A DNA stretch of 64,000 nucleotides, taken from Paenibacillus sp. G2S3 (GTDB lineage: Bacteria > Bacillota > Bacilli > Paenibacillales > Paenibacillaceae). The first letter of the stretch is position 1. The number at the start of each line of letters is the position of its first letter. The stretch spans positions 868,001 to 932,000 of the forward strand of contig NZ_CP126095.1 in the NCBI RefSeq assembly GCF_030123105.1, in the 5' to 3' direction. The notes beneath the pieces were generated by a model that worked only from the letters and a program-made list of their open reading frames with translations, did no database searches and was not told the DNA's origin. This document shows positions 56,575 to 64,000 of this stretch, piece by piece. The position numbers were made by a program, and so were the translations under genes.

Positions 56575-57928
56575 TTGAAGGACTTAAAGGACGCAAACGA
56601 TTTAACTCAGGGTTCTATTATGCCTACCTTAATGAAATTAACGCTTCCCATTATTGCGACGAATTTCATCTCTACTACTTATGGTTTAGTCGATATGATT
56701 TGGGTTGGAAGATTAGGAAGTGGTCCGGTTGCCGCGATTGGTACAGCGAGTTTTTTCATTAATCTAGCGATTGCTTTATCGACTATGGTTACGATCGGCA
56801 CAGGGATTAAGGTGGCGCATTGTATGGGATCTGGCCAGATAGAGAAGGCTAAATCTTATATAAAGAACGGATTTATGATGTCTATTTTATTAGGACTGCT
56901 CTATATGAGTTTAGTGCTATTAACCAAGAATCAGTTGATTGGTTTTTTTTGATCTTGGAAGTGATGAAGTAGAGCGGATGGCTAGACAATTTCTAATGAT
57001 TTCGATATTTGGATCGGTATTTTCTATCGTGAATACGTTATTCGCAACTCTCTTAAACGCTATGGGAAATAGTAAACAACCGTTTCAGATCTTCTCCATT
57101 GGTCTTATGGTTAATATTGTCCTTGATCCATTTTTGATTTTTGGCTGGGGCAGTTTTGAGGGATGGGGAGTAGCGGGGGCAGCTATTGCAACATTAACGG
57201 CGAACATCTTGGTTACGGCTCTTTTTATCCTAAAGACAAGAAAGTCAGAGATCATTTCAAACACATCCGTGTGGAACAGTCGTCAAATGAAAGAAGTCAT
57301 CCGTATGGGGCTTCCGATAACGATCCAACGGGTCACCTTTACGATCATATCGATCATCATTGCCAAGATCATCGTGCGTTTTGGAGCGGATGCCATAGCG
57401 GTTCAAAAAGTAGGAATCCAAATTGAATCTATTTCCTATATGACCATTGGAGGACTACAGGGAGCTATTGCCGCCTTTTTTGGCCAAAATTATGGAGCAC
57501 GTCGATTAGATCGTATTAGGCAGGGGTATCGGCAGGCCTTGATTTTAACCTCCATCTTCGGTGTGATCGTGTCGCTTATATTTATTGCGTTCCCGCAGCA
57601 GTTATTTTCATTGTTTTTATCAGATCAGACAAGTCTGGAATTGGGCGCAGATTATATGCGGATCATCGGTTACTCACAATTATTCATGTGTATGGAATTG
57701 ATGACAGTTGGTGCTTTTAACGGCATGGGTCAAACCCACATTCCACCGATATTCAGTATTACATTTACTGCACTCCGAATTCCGCTAGCCATACTCTTAT
57801 CCGGTCCTTTTGGCTTGAATGGAGTGTGGATGTCGATTGCTCTAAGTAGTGTGTTCAAAGGAGTCATTCTTGTGTTCTGGTTTAGAAGATCTTTATTCAG
57901 AATGAACAAACAGCAGGTAACAACTTAG
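56575..57928 (+). pseudogene. MATE efflux transporter, split by frameshift at a T8 run
   Basis: Residues MKDLKDANDLTQGSIMPTLM to KNQLIGF in the first frame end at a TGA after the run of eight T at 56943-56950. The second frame, FDLGSDEVERMARQF onward to 57928, continues the same MATE protein. With seven T the frames join into 450 residues, the normal MATE length, with 12 helices. The cause may be a homopolymer sequencing error, a phase-variable switch, or a true mutation. The first frame starts at TTG 56575 (an ATG at 56568 is in another frame). The substrate is unknown. Confidence 0.85.
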
Positions 57929-57946
57929 CAAAGGATGATAGTAGAC

Positions 57947-60286
57947 ATGGCATTATTAAATCGTAAACTCATAAAGCTTCTGACGGATCACCATCTAAAT
58001 AAGGAACTTTTCCACGGGCAATTTGGTTTAGAAAAAGAAAATGTCAGAGTGGATCCAGAGGGAAGACTTGCGCTGACACCACATCCAAAAGCCTTTGGCA
58101 ACAAGCTGGAGAACCCATATATTCAAACGGATTTCTCAGAGAGTCAGATTGAAATGGTGACACCCTCTTTTGATTCTATTGAAGAGACTTACAACTTTCT
58201 GGAGGCGCTGCAGGATATTGTGTCGCTAGAGCTTAATGAAGAATATCTGTGGCCGAGTAGTAATCCTCCCATGCTACCGAATGATAAGGCCATTCCCATT
58301 GCCAAAATGGGCAATCCGGTAGAGGACAAATATAGACATCAGCTAGCCGACAAGTATGGTCGTAAAAGACAATTGCTGAGCGGGATCCATTATAATTTCT
58401 CTTTTGACGAACAATTTCTTAAGCAGCTTCATGACATTGTAAATCCGCAGTTGAGTTTTAAAGATTTCAAAGACGCGACTTATTTAAAAATAGCCCGCAA
58501 CCTATTGCGATACCGCTGGCTTTTAATCTATTTAACAGGTGCTAGCCCTGTTTTTGATAAGACTTATATGGAGCAATGTGTCGCACGAGGCGAGTCGGAT
58601 GACCAGAATAGCTATTATGTTCAAAATATGAATTCACTTCGGAATAGCGAATGCGGATATCGAAATGAAAAACCTCTTTATGTGTCTTTTGATTCGCTTA
58701 CGGACTATGTACATGATTTACAAGCGTTGATTGAATCGGAACACTTATTAAGTGTAAAAGAGTTCTATAGCCCGGTTAGACTGAAGACGACAAGAGGCAA
58801 ACATCCGTTAGAGGAGCTGCTGCAGGATGGGATTGCCTATTTGGAGCTTCGTTTTATTGATCTCAATCCACTCTACAAAATAGGAATTAGCAAAGAAACG
58901 ATGATTTTCATTCATCTGTTTATCCTCTATATGCTACTGAAAGAGGACGAACCGTTCGGGGTAGAGGATCAGAAGATGGCGAACCTTAATCATGATCAAT
59001 TGATCATGGAGGGGATAAAAGGCTGCTTGCATGATTACGGAGATTCTTGTGGGGCGATGGAACAGAAGGCTTTAATTTGTATTCAAGAGATGCAGGATAT
59101 GATTCAGCTGTTGAACCCAGAAGATAAACAGTTTCCGAACGTTTTGAAAGTAGCCAAGGATAAGATTCTAAATCCGGATCAGAGCTTTGCAGTGATTGTG
59201 AAGTCGGAGGTTCAACAATCCTCTTTTGTACACTATCATCTGAATAAAGCTAAACAATATGCTAAGGAAAGTCTTGCGAATGGATACCGATTTGCGGGAT
59301 ATGAGGATCTGGAGCTATCTACACAGCTTCTACTGAAGGCAGCAGTTAAACGTGGGATTAAGTTTCAATTGCTCGATCGGGAAGAGAACTTCGTTCTACT
59401 TACGAACGGCGATCATAAAGAATACGTTAAGCAGGCTACGAAGACATCCCTGGATTCTTACAGCACAGTACTAATTATGGAGAATAAAATTGTTACGAAG
59501 GAAGTACTCAAACAACAAGGCATTCGTGTTCCCGCAGGTGAGGCTTTTGGAGATTTGGAAGCGGCGATGGAGGCATATGGCACTTATCATAATAAAGCAA
59601 TCGTGATCAAACCCAAATCAACGAATTTTGGACTTGGCATTACTATTTTTACAGATGAATTCTCCAAAGAGGATTATCAAAAAGCCTTCACAATCGCCTT
59701 CGAGCATGATCGAACAGTGCTGCTTGAGGAATTTATGACGGGGAAAGAATATCGTTTTCTAGTGATGGGCGATGAGGTAGTCGGAGTATTGCACCGGGTT
59801 CCGGCAAATGTGGTCGGTGATGGTGTACATACGATCGAAGAGCTGGTCCACGAAAAGAACAAAGATCCGTTAAGGGGTCATGGGTATAAAACACCCCTTG
59901 AACAAATTCAGATCGGCGAAGCAGAAGAGATGTTCTTGAAGAACCATGCTCAGACTTGGAGCGATATCCCTCCATTGAATGAGATCATCTACCTGCGGGA
60001 GAATTCGAATATTAGTACAGGTGGAGACAGCTTAGACTTTACAGATGAGATTCCGGACAGCTATAAAGATCTAGCGATCCAGTCGGCTAAAGCTGCGGGG
60101 GCTACTATTTGTGGCGTAGATATGATGATTGATGATATTAAGGAAGATGCCACGGGTACCAATTACAGCATTATTGAGATCAATTTTAATCCAGCGATTC
60201 ATATCCACTGTTATCCCTATAAAGGAAAGAATCGCAAAGTGGATGAACGGATTCTGGATCTGTTGTTTGATTCCCACCCCTTGTGA
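57947..60286 (+). CDS. gshF: Bifunctional glutamate-cysteine ligase/glutathione synthetase (GshF)
   Basis: A 779-residue fusion enzyme. The N-terminal ligase (about 1-480) has HGQFGLEKENVRVDP, QTDFSESQIEMVTP and LRFIDLNPL; the C-terminal ATP-grasp part (490-770) has IKPKSTNFGLGI, LLEEFMTGKEYRFLVM, STGGDSLDFTDEIP and IIEINFNPAIHIH. It makes glutathione from Glu, Cys and Gly in two steps. AAAGGATG supports the ATG at 57947 rather than the in-frame ATG at 57935. It follows the MATE gene and precedes the GH5 lipoprotein. The genome also has bshB2, so two thiol systems may coexist. Confidence 0.95.
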   Translation: MALLNRKLIKLLTDHHLNKELFHGQFGLEKENVRVDPEGRLALTPHPKAFGNKLENPYIQTDFSESQIEMVTPSFDSIEETYNFLEALQDIVSLELNEEYLWPSSNPPMLPNDKAIPIAKMGNPVEDKYRHQLADKYGRKRQLLSGIHYNFSFDEQFLKQLHDIVNPQLSFKDFKDATYLKIARNLLRYRWLLIYLTGASPVFDKTYMEQCVARGESDDQNSYYVQNMNSLRNSECGYRNEKPLYVSFDSLTDYVHDLQALIESEHLLSVKEFYSPVRLKTTRGKHPLEELLQDGIAYLELRFIDLNPLYKIGISKETMIFIHLFILYMLLKEDEPFGVEDQKMANLNHDQLIMEGIKGCLHDYGDSCGAMEQKALICIQEMQDMIQLLNPEDKQFPNVLKVAKDKILNPDQSFAVIVKSEVQQSSFVHYHLNKAKQYAKESLANGYRFAGYEDLELSTQLLLKAAVKRGIKFQLLDREENFVLLTNGDHKEYVKQATKTSLDSYSTVLIMENKIVTKEVLKQQGIRVPAGEAFGDLEAAMEAYGTYHNKAIVIKPKSTNFGLGITIFTDEFSKEDYQKAFTIAFEHDRTVLLEEFMTGKEYRFLVMGDEVVGVLHRVPANVVGDGVHTIEELVHEKNKDPLRGHGYKTPLEQIQIGEAEEMFLKNHAQTWSDIPPLNEIIYLRENSNISTGGDSLDFTDEIPDSYKDLAIQSAKAAGATICGVDMMIDDIKEDATGTNYSIIEINFNPAIHIHCYPYKGKNRKVDERILDLLFDSHPL

Positions 60287-60332
60287 CACTCTTGTAACAG
60301 AGATTCGTTACGATTGGCTACGAGGTGAGAAA

Positions 60333-61616
60333 ATGAAGAAATCTAAAGCTTTTATCGTGTTGATCTTATTGTTGGTTGTCGGATGCAGTTCGGTGCCACC
60401 GCAAGCCAATCCAGAACTGAAGAAAGAAGAGAAGAAGGAAGAAACGAAAGAAAGGAATGAGAAGTTAGCCTTCTGGGATAGCCAGAGAAAAGGAACCAAC
60501 TTCATGAATTCGAAATCTTTACCGGATAACTATGAAGCTGCCAAAGAGCAGAATATTGAATTCATTCGTTTGGCACCAGATAAATGGGCTAAAGACAGTG
60601 ACTTTTTATTTAATGACAAACCGGATGCGAACCCGGATAAAGATTTTCTAATAGGGAATGCAGATAAGTATGAAGGGATTGTTGAGGAGGATTTTGCCGA
60701 GTTAAAAGCGGACCTAGATGCAGCCGAGGCTCGGGGCTCCAAAGTGGTGCTGACCGTCCTCAGTCTCCCCGGAGATCGCTGGAGACAGTTCAATAATTAC
60801 AAAAATGATGACCGGATATGGAAAGATTTTAGTTATCATGAACAAGCGGCAGTGTTTTGGAGAGATCTAGCAAGCCGGTTGAAAGACCATCCTGCGGTAA
60901 TCGGTTATAACCTGATTAATGAGCCGCATCCAGAGACCGCCACGGGATTTAATGACTTCTGGACACAGGATTACAGCGAATGGTATAGCTCAGTAGAGAA
61001 CACCCCTGCGGATTTGAATCTTTTATATGAGACGATAGTGACCGCTATTCGTACCGTAGATACCAAGACACCAATTATCGTAAATTCTGGCCTGTATGCT
61101 ACACCTTGGGCTTTTAAATATTTAAAACCGATCGATGATGAGAATGTGTTGTATGCTTTTCATATGTACGAGCCTTACGAGCTAACCAGTCAAAATAAGA
61201 AAAAAGGGTTAACCTATGAATATCCTGGAACGATAAAAGTAGGAGAAGATAAAACGGAAAAAGCTTTTAACAAGGAAGCCTTAAAGGAATTTCTAGAACC
61301 TGTTGCACAGTGGGCAAAGGAAAATAACATCCCCGCAAATCGGATTGTTGCAGAAGAGTTTGGAACGAATCGGCTAGTAAAAGGTGCAGATCAATACATG
61401 GCTGATTTAATTTCGATTTTTGATGATTACGGCTGGCACTGGGCGTTTTATGCCTTCCGCGAGGATACTTGGGACGGTATGGATTATGAATTGGGAAGTA
61501 AGCCCCCAACCTGGGAATATTGGCAAGCGATAGAGAAAGGCGAACAGCCTCCTCGAAAAGCAGTCGACAGCCCGATATGGGAAGTATTGAAGAAAGGACT
61601 TGAAGGAAAGGAGTAA
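60333..61616 (+). CDS. GH5-family glycoside hydrolase lipoprotein
   Basis: A 427-residue lipoprotein. The long in-frame extension to 60129 overlaps gshF and is rejected; GAGGTGAG precedes the ATG at 60333. The lipobox is VVGC (Cys18), followed by a charged Lys/Glu linker. The barrel has IRLAPDKWAK, acid/base E197 (NLINEPHP), FHMYEPYE and nucleophile E342 (VAEEFG). It likely splits beta-glucans at the cell surface. It lies 46 nt after gshF and 10 nt before the two-component regulator, so it may be co-transcribed with these. Confidence 0.9.
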   Translation: MKKSKAFIVLILLLVVGCSSVPPQANPELKKEEKKEETKERNEKLAFWDSQRKGTNFMNSKSLPDNYEAAKEQNIEFIRLAPDKWAKDSDFLFNDKPDANPDKDFLIGNADKYEGIVEEDFAELKADLDAAEARGSKVVLTVLSLPGDRWRQFNNYKNDDRIWKDFSYHEQAAVFWRDLASRLKDHPAVIGYNLINEPHPETATGFNDFWTQDYSEWYSSVENTPADLNLLYETIVTAIRTVDTKTPIIVNSGLYATPWAFKYLKPIDDENVLYAFHMYEPYELTSQNKKKGLTYEYPGTIKVGEDKTEKAFNKEALKEFLEPVAQWAKENNIPANRIVAEEFGTNRLVKGADQYMADLISIFDDYGWHWAFYAFREDTWDGMDYELGSKPPTWEYWQAIEKGEQPPRKAVDSPIWEVLKKGLEGKE

Positions 61617-61626
61617 ATGATGCTAA

Positions 61627-62274
61627 TTGAACATTCTAATTGCGGATGATGAGAAACATATGACCAACATATTGAAGACTTATTTTGAAAAAGAGGGCTA
61701 TAACGTTTGGGTAGCTGCGGATGGGGAGGAGGCGCTAGAGCTCTTTTTTTCGAATAAGATCGATCTTGTGGTACTGGATTGGATGATGCCTAAGCGAAGC
61801 GGGATTGAGGTTTGTAATGAAATCAAGCAGGTTAGTTTAGCTAAGGTGGTCATGTTGACCGCTCGTTCTTCCCATGATGATGAATTTAGCGCATTAGATA
61901 TAGGTGCAGATGAATATATAAGAAAACCATTCGATCCACGGATCTTAATGCTGAGAATCAAAAAAATGCTAGGGACCGAAAAAGTTGCAGCTATACGGGA
62001 CTTAGAAATTGATTTTGAGCGGAAGAAAGTATATAAGAATGGGGAGGAACTGTCCCTTTATAAAAAAGAGTTTGAACTGCTAACCTTCCTATATGAGAAT
62101 AAAGGCCGGATTTTGTCCAGAGATTCTTTGTTATCTTCTGTTTGGGGGATGGATTACCTTGGCGAAGAACGAACCGTGGATACACATATCAAAAGATTAC
62201 GCGATAAGATTGGGGCTGACCACGTAATCACACACAGGGGAATGGGGTACAGCTTCCATGATAAAAATCAATAA
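61627..62274 (+). CDS. OmpR-family response regulator
   Basis: A 215-residue regulator with TTG start 13 nt after AAAGGAG. Receiver: ADDE (6-9), phosphoacceptor D51 in VVLDWMMPK, MLTARSS and DEYIRKPF. Winged helix: LYENKGRILSRDSL, ERTVDTHIKRLRDK and HRGMGYSF. It lies 10 nt after the GH5 lipoprotein gene and overlaps the kinase gene by 17 bp. Confidence 0.93.
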   Translation: MNILIADDEKHMTNILKTYFEKEGYNVWVAADGEEALELFFSNKIDLVVLDWMMPKRSGIEVCNEIKQVSLAKVVMLTARSSHDDEFSALDIGADEYIRKPFDPRILMLRIKKMLGTEKVAAIRDLEIDFERKKVYKNGEELSLYKKEFELLTFLYENKGRILSRDSLLSSVWGMDYLGEERTVDTHIKRLRDKIGADHVITHRGMGYSFHDKNQ

Positions 62275-63667
62275 AATAAGCACGAAGTTATTGATTATGG
62301 TAAGTATAATTCTGCTGATTGTGTTTGGGACGTCCTATTCATTGCACAATTTTTTCTCGTCTGATTATTACCTTTATAAAATGAAAACCAAGATCAGCTC
62401 CATTTATGATGAAGTGAAGGATTTGAGTCTGGAACAGCTCCAGGAGAAAGAATCAGCGATCGAGAACAAAAACAACATAACGATTGTTAGGGTTGAAAAC
62501 AGAGGAAGCACAACAGAAATTAACGATAACATACAATTTGCTCTCTTTAAAGATAAGGTGGCCCTTAATAAGTTCTGGATCACGGAAAAAGTATTGGAAA
62601 AGGTAAACGAAGGAAATACGGTGAATCTATTATTTAATCAGGGGAAATTGAAGTCCAGCCTGTTAACGAAAATATATGAGCAGGATGGCAGTCTAATCCT
62701 CATCGGCACTGTGGTTGTGCATAATACAGATGCTTTAAACATCGTAAATCAATTCAGCTTCTATTCCATTCTTTTGGGGATTATTATCAGTTTGCTGTTA
62801 GTGGCTTATTTTTCGAGGAAAATCATTACTCCGTTAGAGCAATTGCAGGATGTGGCGAAGGATATCTCCAATCTTGATTTTAAACAAGTGACGATTAAAT
62901 CGGGGGATGAAATCGAAGAATTATCAAAGAGCATTAACCAGATGAGTCAGCGTTTGAAAAGCGCACATGCAGAGCTGGAGAAGAAAAATCAAAGCTTAAA
63001 CACATTGATCTCAAGCATCTCACATGAGGTGAAAACACCGTTATCCTTAATCCAAGCTTATACGATTGGTATTCAAGACGATCTGGATGATGGCACGTAT
63101 ACGGATATCATTTTAGAGCAGGTAAAATATACGTCTGATATGGTGGATTACTTAATTAAACTATCCAAGATCCAAAAGACCGTAGTGCATAAAGAAAAAT
63201 TCGATCTTAAAGAGCTTCTGCTCAAAGTGATCTCACAATATAATATTACGTTCAAAAATAAAAACCTGATCTTACAGACCGACTTCCATTCGGTTGAACG
63301 ATCCATCGTTGAGGAGGATAGCAGCCAGATAGAGATTGTATTCAACAACTTAATTAGTAATGCCATTAAATATGGGGAAGAGAATGTCTTTAGCATCTCA
63401 TTAGCGAGTGACACACACAATGCACTGAAATTCACCATTACTAATAAAACCACGCGCCTGAAAGAGGAGCATTTAGCGTATATTTGGGACCCGTTCTATG
63501 TCATCGAGGAGTCTCGTAATAAAGAAATCTCCGGTACTGGACTTGGCCTGTCTATCGTCGCGGAGATTCTAGCTAAGAATGGTCTGAAATACGAAGCCAC
63601 ATTAGAGGATTCGTATATTAGTTTTAGTGTTTGGTTTGATGTTGAGGTTACAGAAAATAATTGCTAG
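62258..63667 (+). CDS. Sensor histidine kinase (HAMP-HisKA-HATPase)
   Basis: A 469-residue kinase. Membrane helices at about 10-28 and 168-186 flank an extracellular sensor of about 140 residues. HAMP (187-240) leads to H256 in ISSISHEVKTPL, and the ATPase domain has FNNLISNAIKYGE and GTGLGLSIVAEIL. The overlap with the regulator gene shows coupling. A 34-codon small ORF follows it directly. Confidence 0.93.
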   Translation: MIKINKISTKLLIMVSIILLIVFGTSYSLHNFFSSDYYLYKMKTKISSIYDEVKDLSLEQLQEKESAIENKNNITIVRVENRGSTTEINDNIQFALFKDKVALNKFWITEKVLEKVNEGNTVNLLFNQGKLKSSLLTKIYEQDGSLILIGTVVVHNTDALNIVNQFSFYSILLGIIISLLLVAYFSRKIITPLEQLQDVAKDISNLDFKQVTIKSGDEIEELSKSINQMSQRLKSAHAELEKKNQSLNTLISSISHEVKTPLSLIQAYTIGIQDDLDDGTYTDIILEQVKYTSDMVDYLIKLSKIQKTVVHKEKFDLKELLLKVISQYNITFKNKNLILQTDFHSVERSIVEEDSSQIEIVFNNLISNAIKYGEENVFSISLASDTHNALKFTITNKTTRLKEEHLAYIWDPFYVIEESRNKEISGTGLGLSIVAEILAKNGLKYEATLEDSYISFSVWFDVEVTENNC

Positions 63668-63677
63668 TGGGAGGAAA

Positions 63678-63782
63678 ATGTCCCTTAAGAAATCTTCAGT
63701 TATTGTTGCAACTCTTTCACTCTTAATCAACCTCATAATGAATATGTATCAGGCACTATCAATGATTAAATGTTTAGATTAG
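63678..63782 (+). CDS. Candidate 34-residue membrane peptide
   Basis: The ATG at 63678 follows a near-ideal GTGGGAGG. It encodes a 34-residue peptide with Lys-Lys near the start and one hydrophobic segment (VIVATLSLLINLIMNMY), ending in CLD at a TAG. The start lies 11 nt after the kinase stop, and the stop codon overlaps the first repeat hairpin. It could be a small regulator of the kinase or a chance ORF. Confidence 0.5.
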   Translation: MSLKKSSVIVATLSLLINLIMNMYQALSMIKCLD

Positions 63783-63797
63783 GGAAAACCTCCCTAA
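63779..63797. repeat. Short hairpin repeat, copy 1
   Basis: TTAGGGA-AAACC-TCCCTAA: perfect 7-bp arms with a 5-nt loop. Confidence 0.75.
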
Positions 63798-63824
63798 TTA
63801 TGTGAGATTTATCGTGCTCCAAGC

Positions 63825-63852
63825 GATAATTAGGGAAAATCTCCCCAATTAT
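63825..63852. repeat. Short hairpin repeat, copy 2
   Basis: The core TTAGGGAAAATCTCCCCAA (63830-63848) has one mismatch in the right arm. The stem is extended by GATAA and TTATC on the two sides. Confidence 0.75.
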
Positions 63853-63891
63853 CAGGGTGTTTCATTCATAAAGAGGGTATTCTCGTATTTA

Positions 63892-63910
63892 TTAGGGAGG
63901 ATTTCCCTAA
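63892..63910. repeat. Short hairpin repeat, copy 3 (inverted)
   Basis: TTAGGGA-GGATT-TCCCTAA; read on the minus strand its loop is AATCC, matching copies 1 and 2. The remaining 63911-63984 shows no gene. Confidence 0.75.
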
Positions 63911-63984
63911 TCCGCAAAGTGGTGTGATGTGAAGCTTAATGCAACGCTAGTGGAATTGAATTGCAGCTCATAATAAATGAAGCA

Positions 63985-63998
63985 CTCCTTCAAGGAGG
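63985..63998 (+). promoter_or_regulatory. Ribosome site for a gene beyond the right edge, within a self-complementary sequence
   Basis: AAGGAGG (63992-63998) is a full Shine-Dalgarno sequence, so a start codon is expected just after 64000. CTCCTT (63985-63990) is its complement one base away, so the site may be partly hidden in the mRNA. Confidence 0.5.
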
Positions 63999-64000
63999 AT

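Noticed and set aside
60129..60332. N-terminal extension of the GH5 lipoprotein
   Set aside because: It overlaps gshF in another frame and would hide the lipoprotein signal peptide; the ATG at 60333 has a ribosome site and lipobox.

Overview
The window looks like a chromosomal segment from a Gram-positive Bacillota, most likely Paenibacillus or a close relative. The evidence is the AGGAGG-type ribosome sites with many TTG/GTG starts, lipoprotein signal peptides, three solute-binding-protein/permease sugar importers without their own ATPase, a YesM/YesN-type two-component pair, S-layer-homology (SLH) domains, bacillithiol genes and many LacI-type regulators. No rRNA, tRNA, CRISPR array or insertion sequence was seen. 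The left edge cuts a gene, and a ribosome site at the right edge points to a gene starting just outside.

Region 1 (1-17.5 kb) is a carbohydrate-use block. It holds a trehalase/GH63-like (alpha/alpha)6 hydrolase, a YesM/YesN pair, a sugar importer, a large GH2 beta-galactosidase, a short-chain dehydrogenase, two proteins related to the alpha and beta subunits of glycine decarboxylase but changed at the usual motifs, and an MFS transporter. No GcvT or GcvH accompanies the GcvP-like pair. Region 2 (17.7-21 kb) holds yojF-bshB2 (bacillithiol), a lipoprotein and a PIG-V-like membrane glycosyltransferase. Region 3 (21-28.7 kb) is a LacI-controlled alpha-glucoside operon: importer, GH13 alpha-glucosidase and sucrose-phosphorylase-like enzyme, with three matching operators. 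Region 4 (28.7-39.7 kb) holds a YgjP-like metalloprotein, a divergent LacI regulator facing a debranching-type hydrolase and a third importer, small membrane-associated proteins, and a secreted GH5-X2-CBM46 endoglucanase with a catabolite-repression-like site.

Region 5 (39.7-49.5 kb) is the most notable. A cobalamin riboswitch with a transcription-terminator platform precedes a surface protein of about 1658 residues. That protein has three copies of a roughly 300-residue toroid domain, one DUF4430 domain and three SLH domains. It is followed by a membrane-anchored DUF4430 protein and a complete dedicated ECF transporter (T component, fused A-A' ATPase, S component). Toroid plus DUF4430 is the architecture of animal transcobalamin and intrinsic factor. 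The cluster therefore reads as a bacterial transcobalamin-like vitamin B12 capture-and-import system. The riboswitch and the gene order are read directly from sequence; the B12-binding role of the surface proteins is inferred.

Region 6 (49.5-64 kb) starts with a 150-bp near-perfect palindromic element. It continues with a serine hydrolase plus OmpR-type two-component system, an MFS exporter with an ArsR-type regulator, a MATE efflux gene broken at a run of eight T, a bifunctional glutathione synthase (gshF), a GH5 lipoprotein, a second OmpR-type two-component system, a 34-codon membrane-peptide candidate and three copies of a 19-nt hairpin repeat.
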